Below, in pieces: positions 48,879 through 62,271 of a DNA stretch of 64,000 nucleotides. Each line of letters opens with the position of its first letter. The first letter of the stretch is position 1. A model generated the notes under the pieces. That model worked only from the letters and a program-made list of their open reading frames with translations. It was not told where the DNA came from and searched no databases. Made by a program: the position numbers and the translations under genes. Source of the DNA: Allolobophora icterica. Lineage: Eukaryota; Annelida; Clitellata; Crassiclitellata; Lumbricidae. The DNA lies in contig OY744615.1 in the NCBI GenBank assembly GCA_963556255.1, positions 22,993,191 through 23,057,190 of the forward strand, in the 5' to 3' direction.

Positions 48879-50067
48879 GCTATCAGAACACTGACAGACT
48901 TGTAGATGGGAAAGCTTGTTTTAGCTCTCGATAATGTTCGGATGTGCGCTCACGAGTTTCAACTGCACCAAGACAACATTTTGTATTTACTCTTTTTTAT
49001 TTATTACTTCTTTATTATTTTTTTTGCAACAGTTAACGACAACCTATATGGCGGTGACTTGACAGCTTTCCGATGCAGATCCAAGTAAACTTTTCCAGAC
49101 TTTATCGGTTCATAATTCCAGATATTATTATTATATATTTTGCTATCTGCCGAAGGATGCCAAGTGCCACGTAAAACAGCCGGGCCTCGGCTAGTTCATA
49201 TCACACCAGGGACCAGACATGAATTCAACCTGACCTAATTTATGGGCCCATTTATAAGTATATATGGAGACGACGGCTCCGAATTTATAGAACAATTCCG
49301 TATCGCGAGGTAATGCCTTTTTGATTAGACTCGAGACCCCTCGGCAATCATCTGAAGGGATAACTGTGATTTACAGTCCTGCAGAAAGACATGGCGAGGT
49401 TAGAGTTAGGTCGTCTAGCATTACTACCGGTAGGTTCAATAGTCCGTTTTGATCAGGTGGTTAAGATGCTATCAATCTGTTGCTGACGCAGCCCGTTACC
49501 GCTGTTGCTGCATCAGCCGCTGCCGCCTCTTGAGCAGCGCGCACCCCATCACTCGCAGTTCAGAGGAAACATGTACGCTTCAAAGGCCAATATCTTAGGA
49601 CCCGTCGATCAATACGCCAGAGCCGCCGAGGTTTTAAGGTGAAGCATTATATTAGTAAACAGCCATACGCTGGGCCCCAAGGGTTCGAATATATGGCGGA
49701 ATTCCATCTGAGATGCGATAGACGTCCGACGGACGGGTCTGTCGTTGGGAGTTTCATGCCTCCATCGTCGTAATTGAGGGTGATGGAGCCATGAAGAATG
49801 CATGCCATTGATCTTACTTATATATCGAATTATTTTCCCCGTTGGAACATTGGGCACAAAGCAGCTAATAATATTATCCCTGAAGAAATATTAGAGTGCC
49901 ATTAGCACTGTGTCAACAGCACTAAAGAAATGCATGAAAAAGATGACAGATGCAACAGCCGCGGCATGCACCAGATTTACAATGGCAAAGTTTAAACAGC
50001 ATTTCTGAACAGCATCTCCAGCTAAGTCTAAGCAAATCCTACACATAAAATTATGACACAATCCCAT

Positions 50068-50355
50068 CATCATCATGGGCGTCTGCAGGAATTTTTCAGG
50101 GGGGGGATTTTTTAGGGGAAGCAAACTGATGTTTTTGCATAGAATAGCTAGCTATTCATGAATACAGAACGTGTGACAACTTTAAAAATAAATAATGGTC
50201 AACGACTTACCTAAATAATTAACATGTTTTTTGCATTGAAAATCATGTTGGGACTGTTGTAATAATCATAATAATCAAAAGATTTTATTTTTGTAAAATA
50301 TTTGCAAAATCCAGAGGGGGAACAAATGCTCCCCTTCCCCTTCCGGACACCCATG
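50068..50355. mobile_element. hAT-like MITE, copy 1 of a pair
   Basis: AATCCCAT is duplicated at 50060-50067 and 50356-50363. Ends CATGGGCGTCTGCAGG and, inverted, CATGGGTGTCCGGAAG. Interior text TTTTTTGCATTGAAAATCAT and GTAATAATCATAATAATC is shared with 53389-53648. Confidence 0.85.
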
Positions 50356-50397
50356 AATCCCATAATCATTCCTGTCTCCATCCACACACTGTAACAA

Positions 50398-50535
50398 AGT
50401 GTGGCACAGTTGCCAACTGGTTAGAACGCTCGGTTTATAAACCTGAGAGCACGGTTGAGCTTCCCCAACATGGTAACAGTATAGGGGTCTTGAGCAAGTC
50501 CTTCAAGCACAATTGCTCTGCACAATCAATGATCT
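50398..50535 (+). repeat. tRNA-like SINE head
   Basis: GTGGCACAGTTGCCAACTGG then TTAGAACGCTCGGTTTATAA and a degraded B-box region (GCACGGTTGAGCTTCCCC). GTCTTGAGCAAGTCCTTCAA follows, as in the other SINEs. Confidence 0.65.
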
Positions 50536-51159
50536 GTCATATTGCTTTGTGTGCGTTTCTCAGCTTCTGAAGGAGGGACGCATCACATACAGTTGTACTG
50601 TAATCCACTGTATCGTATTGACATTTACTACACATACATCATACATGACTGCAATGCTCATCAAATGAATGCAGCAAATCCTCACCAGCTCACCTACTGT
50701 TATTAAGTAATGGCATATTCATAAATGGAATGATGTTTTACGAGTTATGAATTAAAGATAAAGCTTTAGAATGAGAGGAAGTCAGAAAAATTCCATACGA
50801 TGACAAGGTAACCACAACAACATTGATCGATTGCAAGAACTTGTAGAGCTTTACAGAAGTATTAACGAGAGAGGAAGTCACGTAACATCACGGGCTGAGA
50901 AAGTAAGATTAGATATCAGTAATCAGAGAGCTCATAATGATACGGAATTAATATATCAGTGCATGGCTAAAATAGCTGACCACTCCATGATAACATAACC
51001 GATTGACTTTGAGTCTTCAGATAAAGAAACCAGAAGAGAGGAAACGAGGTTACACGCAGTTTTAACAGTAATCTAGCATCTCTTCTGGAAACGGCTGAAA
51101 CTCAGAACAGATTGCAGTTCTACGCGGTTCATCAGGCAAGGCACAAATCCAAACACCTG

Positions 51160-51640
51160 AACAAAGCCTGACAGCAGATCATACCAATTCCCATTGATCC
51201 TCCTACCTTCATTTTTGTATTGTATTGTATATGGGCATTTATAAAGCGCCTCTCGTGGCATAGACCATTCAGAGGCGCTCCCAGTGCGCGAGACCCGACA
51301 GAAAAAGCAGGATTTAAGGTGTGAAAAGGAAGAAGCAACGCTACCAGTGAGAATGGTGGCGTGGACAGAAGGAGGAAGTCGGTTCCAAAGTGAGGGACCT
51401 ATACAGGCAAAGGACCTGGATTGAGCCACAGTAGTCCTGACACAGGAACTAAGAGGTCAAGACGATCAGAAGATCAGAGAGGACGCAGCGAAGCAGCAGA
51501 ATGAGGTCGTTGAATTAGATCACATAAGTACTGTGGAGCAAGACCCAGTTGAGACTTAAGCACAAGAATAAGCACTTTGAATTGTATACGGGCAGAGAAA
51601 TAAGTATTAAGAGCACTGTGACACACAATTGTCACGCGTA
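51160..51640 (-). pseudogene. L2/CR1-like LINE 3' end
   Basis: Minus-strand frames read ARIQFKVLILVLKSQLGLAP then SRSFACIGPSLWNRLPPSV and SFSHLKSCFF. This is the usual C-terminal text of L2/CR1 polymerases (P-x-LWN-x-LP). The 3' tail carries GGAGCGCCTCTGAATGG and GCGCTTTATAAATGCCC and ends in AATAC repeats near 51215. The N-terminal part is truncated. Confidence 0.8.
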
Positions 51641-52195
51641 TTGTGACACACACAGATTCACAAAGAGAATCAGAGGCTGCCCCAGCGTTACCACCCAAGA
51701 ATGCTCGAAATGAAACTTTTGTCACAAACCATATACATTACAGGTATTGGTCCAAATTTCACACAGTTTTCTTTAGGAACAAACAATATTATTATTTATT
51801 AAAATGATTAAAAGCAGACATTACAGGCTGACAGTAAAGAAACCCTTATAAACACAGGGCTCCTGAACTGAATTTCACAGGGATGAATATCTAAAGACTT
51901 ATCATGCAGTAAAGGTTCAGGACTAAATTAGGAGCAGTTGGGCCACCACTGAAGCCCACACCAGTACCCAACATATACACATGTTCTTCATTTTTGGCCT
52001 TCAGGATATGTCCTTACCAAGCACAGAACCCATCTGTGTCACCCAATTATTATACACAATGACGCATTTCATGCAGCACTGTAGCAGATTTCAAAACAAA
52101 TACAAAAATATCCTCACAAGTACCAAAACAGCCAAATATTGGCCTCTACTGTGAAATGTTGACTCAACTAACAAATTTATTAATTTTCCAGGCAA

Positions 52196-52357
<162 letters not shown>

Positions 52358-53388
52358 ATTTTTATATATATGGCCATTCACGTAATATATCATAATATAT
52401 CACAAAAGTTTATATAATTATGTCAAATATAACATTACTTCGATACCTAACTATAAATCTGATCAAAGCGCTTCAACCAAAATGCATATTTATTTCATTT
52501 GTTAACAGCTAAAAATTCGTAACCCTAACAAAGCACAGATCATAAGTTACATTTTTCAAATTGCCAAAAAAATTAATAAAGCTGGCAATATATGAATTTC
52601 TATTCAAAATCGAAATAAATCAATGCATTGACCAATATATGGCAAATCTAAGGCCCATATGTATTTCTATGTCAGTTTATACTTAAAAGCTACTCTGTAT
52701 AAGTATGACTTTCACATTTCAATAAACGGTCCTTTAAAGTATTACAGAAACCAAAAATCAATTTAAAAAAGTATAAAATCAAATTGCATCTCACAAATTT
52801 TATGATCTTTGCCTGGAGTGAAAGGGAAAGTTGGGTTAAGTTTAAATTATCAAAGAAACAAAAACATAAAAATTTCACATAAAACTGATATAAATGGCCA
52901 ATTTTAATCACATTTATACAGCAACATAAGTCTGTGACACACAAATTATAATTATCACATACATTGTGACATACATAAATTCAAATCCGTTATATACTAA
53001 ACACATGGAGTCCTCTGAGGTAAGTGACCAGCAATATGGTTTAAAGAGTGCTAACTAGTGCTTAATATTTTTAAGTGCTTTATTTGATTTTACGAGTCAT
53101 CTCTGTTGTGACAAGTGCTGTTAATGCTCATTCCAAAACAAAAATGTTTTACCAAATACAAGTGTGCAAACTGTGCATGAGATAAGTTTCCAGTGAAAGT
53201 GATATACTGACTGACAGTCAACAATGCAAATGCAAGCACCAATGGCCTACGGTTATAATTAGTACCTGATAATATACAAGTAAATGTGACCTCTGGGCGC
53301 AACATCTGACAACAACAGATACTAATATCACCAAAAGACTACGAGAATACATGGTTTCAAAAATAAATGCACTAGTTCCTCCTGCAAG

Positions 53389-53648
53389 CATGGGCGTCTG
53401 CAGGAATCTTTGTAGGGGGAAATTTTTGTAGAGGGGCAAAATTTTTGCAGGGGGGCAGTGATGTTTTTACATAGAATTAAAACAGAACACATGACAAATG
53501 GCCAAGGACTTACCTAAATAATTATGTGTTTTTTGCATTGAAAATCATGTTGGGACTGTTGTAATAATCATAATAATCAAAAGATTTTTTTTTTAATATT
53601 TGCAAAATCTGGGGCGCAAATTCCCCTTGCCCCCTCCGGACGCCCAAG
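53389..53648. mobile_element. hAT-like MITE, copy 2 of a pair
   Basis: The interior is nearly the same as 50068-50355. Flanks CCTGCAAG and TCTGCAAG agree at 7 of 8 bases. Starts CATGGGCGTCTGCAGG; the right end is CTCCGGACGCCC plus AAG. Confidence 0.82.
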
Positions 53649-54235
53649 TCTGCAAGGCAGTTTGTCTATTCACTCAACAGCCCCAATGTTTGGTCACGAT
53701 CTATCACCCGAAAAAGTCTACGAGTGTTTTGACTACACTAGTGTCTGGCGTTTCCACACATCACTTTTAAGACCATACACCCAGTACATGTACATGCCAA
53801 ATGCCAAAGCAGTAGAGTGATTGGAAAGCAATAGGCAGGTAGATTCCACCGGAACGTGATAGACCAGCAGAAAGTTGATATACTCAAGCGAGTTTAATCC
53901 GAAACCGATGCACCGAACACCTATACATGTCATGATACAGCTTTCTGCAGACAATTCCTATATAAGAAAGTCCATCAATATTTGCCACCAGGCCTTAGCA
54001 ATGATGAAACGACCTGTTTGCAATTTGCCAAGTGCAAACACTGCGGCTGGTTTATCGTTGGTCCACAACACCCTATATGTTAAAAGCTACAATATAATTT
54101 CACAGTCGACAAACTGTACGTCTAACTTCAACTGAACAGCTCCATAAATCTACATCAGTGATAAATATCACCAAAAGGAATTTACACCACGTCTTATTTA
54201 CAATTAAATATCACCAGTGGTAGCAGCATCATTTG

Positions 54236-54345
54236 GTGGATACAGAGGTGCTGTAGAAGTCGCTTCATAGTTGGGGACTTCTAGTGGATACAGAGTAACA
54301 GAGGTGCTGTAGAAGTCGCTTCATAGTTCGATACTTCTAATAGAG
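54236..54345. repeat. Two-copy tandem duplication, about 58 bp
   Basis: AGAGGTGCTGTAGAAGTCGC with TTCATAGTT and GATACAGAG recur twice in direct order. Confidence 0.85.
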
Positions 54346-54574
54346 CTAGTTGTCCTCAATCAGGTACGCCCTAACTGCCGATACAGTAAAGTTGCAAGCT
54401 GTCGAAACAGTTATATTACAGTTGTTTGTAAGCAACAGTGGAATAAGGAGCTTTCCAGTGTGGCAGCTAATGGCCGAAGAAGAGAGTACCTTTGGGATGC
54501 AACCGGGTTGAAACAAAACAAAATTCAGGCAACCAAAGAGCATGCCCCATGTCAGCATGTTCAAACTAGCCTAA

Positions 54575-54835
54575 GGCAATGGTGAAGGTCATAGAGAGGT
54601 TCACTTATCTCGAAGGGCAGGCCGTTCTTAACGGTGCCTCCAACCCAGAGATTCTGTTCCAGAGACGGCCAGGCCATGCATGGTCCCCAGCGATAAGGGC
54701 ATTTGGCGCTCAAGCAATAAGCTAAAAACCAAACTCAAAATCTACAAAATGTATGATTTTTATCAGTCTTGCTTGCAGCTATGAGATTTGGACAATCACA
54801 AAGACCCTGAAAAAGAAAGAAACTGGGAACGGTGT
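54575..54835 (+). pseudogene. LINE RT C-terminal remnant
   Basis: Frames read ERFTYLEGQAVLNGASNPEI, then NKLKTKLKIYKM and, after a shift, CSYEIWTITKTLKKKE. This matches the stretch from the ASDPEI segment to YGCETWTI in RT LINEs. Stops and frameshifts show decay. Confidence 0.7.
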
Positions 54836-54894
54836 CAAAGATCCACACATCACATCACCACCAATATATATATGTAATATAATAGAACACTTGA

Positions 54895-54935
<41 letters not shown>

Positions 54936-55261
54936 GCCTACAAAAACCATACATTACAAAATTTACACAGATTAAGAAATGCAAGCCACATCTAATTTAA
55001 CACACCTATGAAAATGATTAGTGATTAATGTATATTTTAATGGAAGTAACAACTGAAGATGGTATTCTCATAATCGTCAAACTACATTGTAAAAGATTGT
55101 GTCACATCTCTAAATAGTTAAGATTACAAAGAACCTTGTAGTATTTTCTCCATTCTAGATGTTATTAAAAAATTGCTACATTGTTCTGTGCCAATCTGAT
55201 AGGGCACTTACAGTACATATGACACATGTAAAGCAGTAATAAATAAACATCAATACTTTCT

Positions 55262-55470
55262 AAACCTTATGCAGATGACCTTATGCTGGTAACAGTATTT
55301 TCAAGTAGCCACCATCAGAGACTAAAGAGGCAGGCTGCCACGTGGCAAGCGTTTAGAAATTCTGAAAGGGTCCAAACAGTCACTTTGAAATTTGCTACTC
55401 AGACCAACGGAATAACAAGGAAGCCAAAGATCAAAGTGCAACTGATGAAAGGGTGCCTTCCCTGTCCCTA
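55262..55470 (+). pseudogene. Possible LINE RT remnant with YADD-like motif
   Basis: KPYADDLMLVTVFSSSHHQR is followed by 40 open codons. The YADD text fits an RT active site, but little else supports it. Confidence 0.35.
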
Positions 55471-56084
55471 ACCACATATGGTCCATTTGCTACCAATTCC
55501 ACCAAACTGGCAATAAAACCACTGTGGAAACATCGCTCTTGCAAAGAAACCTCTCTCCAGGGTGACACCGGCTGACAATTTCGATTACCCCTGCATGGAA
55601 TATCACTTTCAAAGGCACCACCACACATACATATGAGATTTTCTAAGACTCAGCATCTACGTCTTTGACACAACGGTCACTTCGGTCCATCCGCATTCAG
55701 GATGAGGTCATTAACAGGCAGATCAGTTCACAGAAACATCATTAATTCCTACAATGCGGTGATCAAAACTTCCACGGAGATGAACAAAAACCAACATTAA
55801 TTTGACAAATCCATTCACTCTGAGGTGTCCTGACGGCTGCCAATGGGCCACGATGGTTGAACAGATGGAAGAATCATGCCTTCAGGGGAGTTGTTTCAGA
55901 CCGGACTGATGTAAGATCATACTAAGACTGACGAATCCTTTAGGGGTTATGAACAGATGTTTAGTGACTGAGACATTCCCAGAAACTCGATCACTGAACA
56001 ACAGCAGGACGCATAAAGCTCCATCAATAGAACAACCAAATGCATGCATTATCAATCATCCGATGTTCAATTGGACAAAAGATT

Positions 56085-59000
56085 CTGCACATACATCAGT
56101 CTTCTGTAACCAAACCAATCAAATAACCAATCATCCAAATAACCAACCAAATGACAAATCATCCAAATGACCAATCAGATGACAAATCATCCAAATGACC
56201 AATCAGATGACAAATCATCCAAATGACCAATCAGATGACAAATCATCCAAATAACCAATCAGATGACAAATCATCCAAATGACCAATCAGATGACAAATC
56301 ATCCAAATGACCAATCAGATGACAAATCATCCAAATGACCAATCAAATGACAAATCATCCAAATGACCAATCAGATGACAAATCATCCAAATGACCAATC
56401 AAATGACAAATCATCCAAATGACCAATCAAATAACCAATCATCCAAATGACCAATCAAATGACAAATCATCCAAATGACCAATCAAATGACAAATCATCC
56501 AAATGACCAATCAGATGACAAATCATCCAAATGACCAATCAGATGACAAATCATCCAAATGACCAATCAGATGACAAATCATCCAAATGACCAATCAGAT
56601 GACAAATCATCCAAATGACCAATCAGATGACAAATCATCCAAATAACCAATCAGATGACAAATCATCCAAATGACCAATCAGATGACAAATCATCCAAAT
56701 GACCAATCAGATGACAAATCATCCAAATGACCAATCAAATGACAAATCATCCAAATGACCAATCAAATAACCAATCATCCAAATGACCAATCAAATGACA
56801 AATCATCCAAATGACCAATCAAATGACAAATCATCCAAATGACCAATCAGATGACAAATCATCCAAATGACCAATCAGATGACAAATCATCCAAATGACC
56901 AATCAGATGACAAATCATCCAAATGACCAATCAGATGACAAATCATCCAAATGACCAATCAGATGACAAATCATCCAAATGACCAATCAAATGACAAATC
57001 ATCCAAATGACCAATCAAATAACCAATCATCCAAATGACCAATCAAATGACAAATCATCCAAATGACCAATCAGATGACAAATCATCCAAATGACCAATC
57101 AAATGACAAATCATCCAAATGACCAATCAGATGACAAATCATCCAAATGACCAATCAGATGACAAATCATCCAAATGACCAATCAGATGACAAATCATCC
57201 AAATGACCAATCAGATGACAAATCATCCAAATGACCAATCAGATGACAAATCATCCAAATGACCAATCAGATGACAAATCATCCAAATGACCAATCAAAT
57301 GACAAATCATCCAAATGACCAATCAAATAACCAATCATCCAAATGACCAATCAAATGACAAATCATCCAAATGACCAATCAGATGACAAATCATCCAAAT
57401 GACCAATCAAATGACAAGTCATCCAAATGACCAATCAAATGACAAGTCATCCAAATGACCAATCAGATGACAAATCATCCAAATGACCAATCAGATGACA
57501 AATCATCCAAATGACCAATCAAATGACAAGTCATCCAAATGACCAATCAAATGACAAGTCATCCAAATGACCAATCAAATGACAAGTCATCCAAATGACC
57601 AATCAGATGACAAATCATCCAAATGACCAATCAGATGACAAATCATCCAAATGACCAATCAAATGACAAGTCATCCAAATGACCAATCAGATGACAAATC
57701 ATCCAAATGACCAATCAGATGACAAATCATCCAAATGACCAATCAGATGACAAATCATCCAAATGACCAATCAGATGACAAATCATCCAAATGACCAATC
57801 AGATGACAAATCATCCAAATGACCAATCAGATGACAAATCATCCAAATGACCAATCAAATAACCAATCATCCAAATGACCAATCAAATGACAAATCATCC
57901 AAATGACCAATCAGATGACAAATCATCCAAATGACCAATCAGATGACAAATCATCCAAATGACCAATCAGATGACAAATCATCCAAATGACCAATCAGAT
58001 GACAAATCATCCAAATGACCAATCAGATGACAAATCATCCAAATGACCAATCAGATGACAAATCATCCAAATGACCAATCAGATGACAAATCATCCAAAT
58101 GACCAATCAAATGACAAGTCATCCAAATGACCAATCAAATAACCAATCATCCAAATGACCAATCAAATGACAAATCATCCAAATGACCAATCAGATGACA
58201 AATCATCCAAATGACCAATCAAATGACAAGTCATCCAAATGACCAATCAAATGACAAGTCATCCAAATGACCAATCAGATGACAAATCATCCAAATGACC
58301 AATCAGATGACAAATCATCCAAATGACCAATCAAATGACAAGTCATCCAAATGACCAATCAAATGACAAGTCATCCAAATGACCAATCAAATGACAAATC
58401 ATCCAAATGACCAATCAGATGACAAATCATCCAAATGACCAATCAGATGACAAATCATCCAAATGACCAATCAAATGACAAGTCATCCAAATGACCAATC
58501 AGATGACAAATCATCCAAATGACCAATCAGATGACAAATCATCCAAATGACCAATCAGATGACAAATCATCCAAATGACCAATCAGATGACAAATCATCC
58601 AAATGACCAATCAGATGACAAATCATCCAAATGACCAATCAGATGACAAATCATCCAAATGACCAATCAAATGACAAGTCATCCAAATGACCAATCAAAT
58701 AACCAATCATCCAAATGACCAATCAAATGACAAATCATCCAAATGACCAATCAGATGACAAATCATCCAAATGACCAATCAAATGACAAGTCATCCAAAT
58801 GACCAATCAAATGACAAGTCATCCAAATGACCAATCAGATGACAAATCATCCAAATGACCAATCAGATGACAAATCATCCAAATGACCAATCAAATGACA
58901 AGTCATCCAAATGACCAATCAAATAACCAATCATCCAAATGACCAATCAAATGACAAATCATCCAAATGACCAATCAAATGACAAATCATCCAAATGACC

Positions 59001-59995
59001 AATCAGATGACAAATCATCCAAATGACCAATCAGATGACAAATCATCCAAATGACCAATCAGATGACAAATCATCCAAATGACCAATCAGATGACAAATC
59101 ATCCAAATGACCAATCAGATGACAAATCATCCAAATGACCAATCAGATGACAAATCATCCAAATGACCAATCAGATGACAAATCATCCAAATGACCAATC
59201 AAATGACAAGTCATCCAAATGACCAATCAAATAACCAATCATCCAAATGACCAATCAAATGACAAATCATCCAAATGACCAATCAGATGACAAATCATCC
59301 AAATGACCAATCAAATGACAAGTCATCCAAATGACCAATCAAATGACAAGTCATCCAAATGACCAATCAGATGACAAATCATCCAAATGACCAATCAGAT
59401 GACAAATCATCCAAATGACCAATCAAATGACAAGTCATCCAAATGACCAATCAAATAACCAATCATCCAAATGACCAATCAAATGACAAATCATCCAAAT
59501 GACCAATCAGATGACAAATCATCCAAATGACCAATCAAATGACAAGTCATCCAAATGACCAATCAAATGACAAGTCATCCAAATGACCAATCAAATGACA
59601 AATCATCCAAATGACCAATCAGATGACAAATCATCCAAATGACCAATCAAATGACAAGTCATCCAAATGACCAATCAAATGACAAGTCATCCAAATGACC
59701 AATCAGATGATAAATCATCCAAATGACCAATCAGATGATAAATCATCCAAATGACCAATCAAATGACAAGTCATCCAAATGACCAATCAAATGACAAGTC
59801 ATCCAAATGACCAATCAAATGACAAGTCATCCAAATGACCAATCAGATGATAAATCATCCAAATGACCAATCAGATGATAAATCATCCAAATGACCAATC
59901 AAAGACCAACCAAATGAAACATCATCCAAATGACAAATCAAATGACAAGTCATCCAAATGACCAATTACATGACAAATCATCCAAATGACCAATC
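56085..59995. repeat. Giant minisatellite, 28-bp unit, about 139 copies
   Basis: The array starts loosely near 56085 and becomes regular by 56130. Each unit contains TCATCCAAATGACCAATCA. Four variants differ at two positions: AGATGACAAA, AAATGACAAA, AAATGACAAG and AAATAACCAA. The AAATAACC variant recurs at intervals that are multiples of 28 bp (for example 8, 9, 10, 11, 12, 19 and 20 units). The most common variant contains GATGACAAATCATC, a 5-bp inverted repeat around CAAA. It degenerates after 59890. Confidence 0.97.
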
Positions 59996-60424
59996 ATAGG
60001 CTACAACCAAACAAACCAACCATTGACCAATCACTGAACCCAACCAATCAACCAAGCAAACTAATCCATTCAACTGGTCAGCGAACCATCCACGAAGCCA
60101 GCCTTCAAACCAACTGACCGCATAATTAAAAAGCAGAGGTAACAACATAAATGCCCCATTGTTGTTGTCAAGTGGTCACTTTCCTATGTTTGGTTATTTT
60201 CATGGAAAAAATTATGGATTACTTATCATGGACAAATTATTCTCAAACCTCACAAATCCATGTTCTATAAATCCTGGTGACATTCTATTTTCAGCAATAC
60301 ATATATTGCATTCTCTGAACACAACTGTTTTGATCTCTCCGACAGTCAAATTGTGCGGCTACCGACTCATTACATTACATTACATTCACTTATCCATGGC
60401 ATTCATCCATCATACAGTTACGCA

Positions 60425-61050
60425 TCATACTGAACGCGGGCTCGGTTTTTTCATTATCACATCTGATGAGTTTCGGGCTAATCCCCGGCCGCCCGGCTGC
60501 CACCCGATTACAAATACGGGGTGTTTAATGAAAATCAATGGGCAGCCGCCGATGCGATGAGCGATGATCGATAATGCGAAATAAAGTTCGGGAACAAAGG
60601 CCGCAAGCAAGAAGAAGACCACGACAACGACGACTATGGCACGAAGGCGGCAGCGGCGGCGGCATCGACACAGGGTCATGCAACAGGCTTGTCGCCAGTT
60701 GCTGCCGGCCCGCCGTATAAGGCCCGGCGGCGCTGGTCCACCACAAACGATGCCCGTTATTGGCCCGCCTTATGGTCGGTCGGCAGCGAGGCCTGGCGTC
60801 GGCTCGTCGCCCGCCCGCCCGCCTGTCCGTCCGTCGGCGCGGTGACGATGGCCACGTCAAGATGCCATGGCAACAGTTTGTCTCATCAAATGCCACATCG
60901 AGTAAATGACACAAGGGCGAGATCTGACCATCGCCGCCGTTCATCGACCGATAGACGGCGCCATTTCCTGATAAGACTATATTCGCCATCGCCAAGTTCA
61001 TGAAACAGATGCTTCTTAACAGGCCGATGCAGTGGCCAAGTGGACGTGAT
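60425..61050. promoter_or_regulatory. CpG-rich, GC-rich island of unknown role
   Basis: This stands out from AT-rich surroundings by dense CG dinucleotides and lack of repeats. It includes TTTAATGAAAATCAATGG, GATGATCGATAATG and GCCGCCG-type runs. A minus-strand frame of 191 codons (60525-61100) shows no domain. It could be a promoter, enhancer or noncoding exon; 14 kb separate it from the Cux ATG. Confidence 0.45.
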
Positions 61051-61284
61051 GCTTTCCAGCACACCCACTGTTCACTGTTTGAATCCCAATGTCGCGGCAA
61101 AGTAATGATGTTGCGGTGCTTAAATTTTGAAGTAGATTTTCACTTGTTGCACTAGCTGTTTAAGTTTTGTTCCCCTGCAGAAACCCTAAGACCTTGATGA
61201 TGATGATATATTTATATACTTATATATACTAATATATATTAATAAGTATAAATACATTAACAAGGCTATTGTATTTTTATTGTA

Positions 61285-61400
61285 TTATATTTGGAAATTT
61301 ATAAAGTGCCTGTTGACAGTAAAGACTATATAGAGGTGCTTTCAATGTGGAAGCATGGGGGAGAAGAGAGAGGCTTTTAAAGAGCGGACAGCTAAGGATG
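61285..61400 (-). repeat. SINE/LINE tail
   Basis: TTGTATTATATTTGGAAATT then TATAAAGTGCCTGTTGACAG and GAGGTGCTTTCAATGTGG, parallel to the tail at 51.2 kb. Confidence 0.6.
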
Positions 61401-61669
61401 AGATCCCAGATAGCATCATAAATCTGATATATATATTATATATATATTATATATATATATACACTATATTATACACTTATTTCGAACTACAGTGATGATG
61501 GGTGTTACTCAATGACACATGAAATGATACACTGATTTAGGGCTACATATTCAGTTTAATACATATTAATAACCTTCTTGCACACACTAAATGGTAACAA
61601 TGGTTGCAGCAAATCAGACAGTGAAAGCCATGCTAACCACCAGACTATCATGCACCCTATAATAATACT

Positions 61670-61869
61670 AATATAATCGATTAAAATTAATTAGTCTGTT
61701 TACTAATAATCAACTTAATTAGCCACTTATGAGTTTGTTGGCTTTATGAAGACATATACTCTGACATAATTCAAAAAAATAAACTACTCTATTTAAAATT
61801 AATTAGTCTGTTTAATAATAATCAACTTAATTAGCCATTTAGGAGTTTGTTGGCTTTATGAAGACATAT
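61670..61869. repeat. Direct duplication of about 118 bp
   Basis: TTAAAATTAATTAGTCTGTT, ATCAACTTAATTAGCCA and GTTTGTTGGCTTTATGAAGA occur twice in order. The second copy is interrupted after GAAGACATAT by a LINE piece and continues at 62261. Confidence 0.88.
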
Positions 61870-62260
61870 CATTCATTCAATAACCATGGGCTCAGCGCCC
61901 GTAGGTGTCTGATGCCTTCTTTACAATGTCTTTCCACTCCGTTCTGTCCAGTGCCGAGTGGCTCAGTTTCTGGAGACTTGCTCCACACCATTCTTCAATG
62001 TCATCTGTCCATTCCCTGTGAGGTCTTCCTCTTTTGTTTGTGCCTTCCACTATTCCAAAAATCAAAGTTTTAATTTTTCTGTCCTCCTTCATTCTGCAGA
62101 TATGTCCGAAAAGTCTTAACTTTCTCTGAATAATTGTTTGCATGAGATTTTCAGTCAGATTAATTCTTCTGTATACTTCTTCATTGCTGATCTTTTGAGT
62201 CCATCCTATTCTGAGACTCTTACGATAGCATTTTCGTTCGAATGCCAACACTCTCTTTTG
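61870..62260 (-). pseudogene. 5'-truncated RTE/jockey-group-like LINE insertion, C-terminal domain
   Basis: One open minus-strand frame reads LAFERKCYRKSLRIGWTQKI, SNEEVYRRIN, QRKLRLFGHICRMKEDRK and KRGRPHREWTDDIEEWCG, and continues to ASDTYGR. This is the C-terminal domain found after RT in such LINEs. TGAAGACATAT is duplicated at 61859-61869 and 62261-62271, and the 3' end has a TTGAATGAATG tail. So this is a clean truncated retrotransposition event. Confidence 0.85.
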
Positions 62261-62271
62261 TGAAGACATAT

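Noticed and set aside
56085..59995. CRISPR-like array (28-bp repeats)
   Set aside because: The units are contiguous with no unique spacers, the genome is eukaryotic and no cas genes exist. It is a minisatellite.
60868..60883. RFX X-box-like GATGCCATGGCAAC
   Set aside because: The left half site departs from the consensus at its second base, and a single partial site is weak evidence.
60525..61100. 191-codon minus-strand frame in the CpG-rich block
   Set aside because: GC-rich DNA favours long chance frames. There is no domain, no conserved motif and no splice context.
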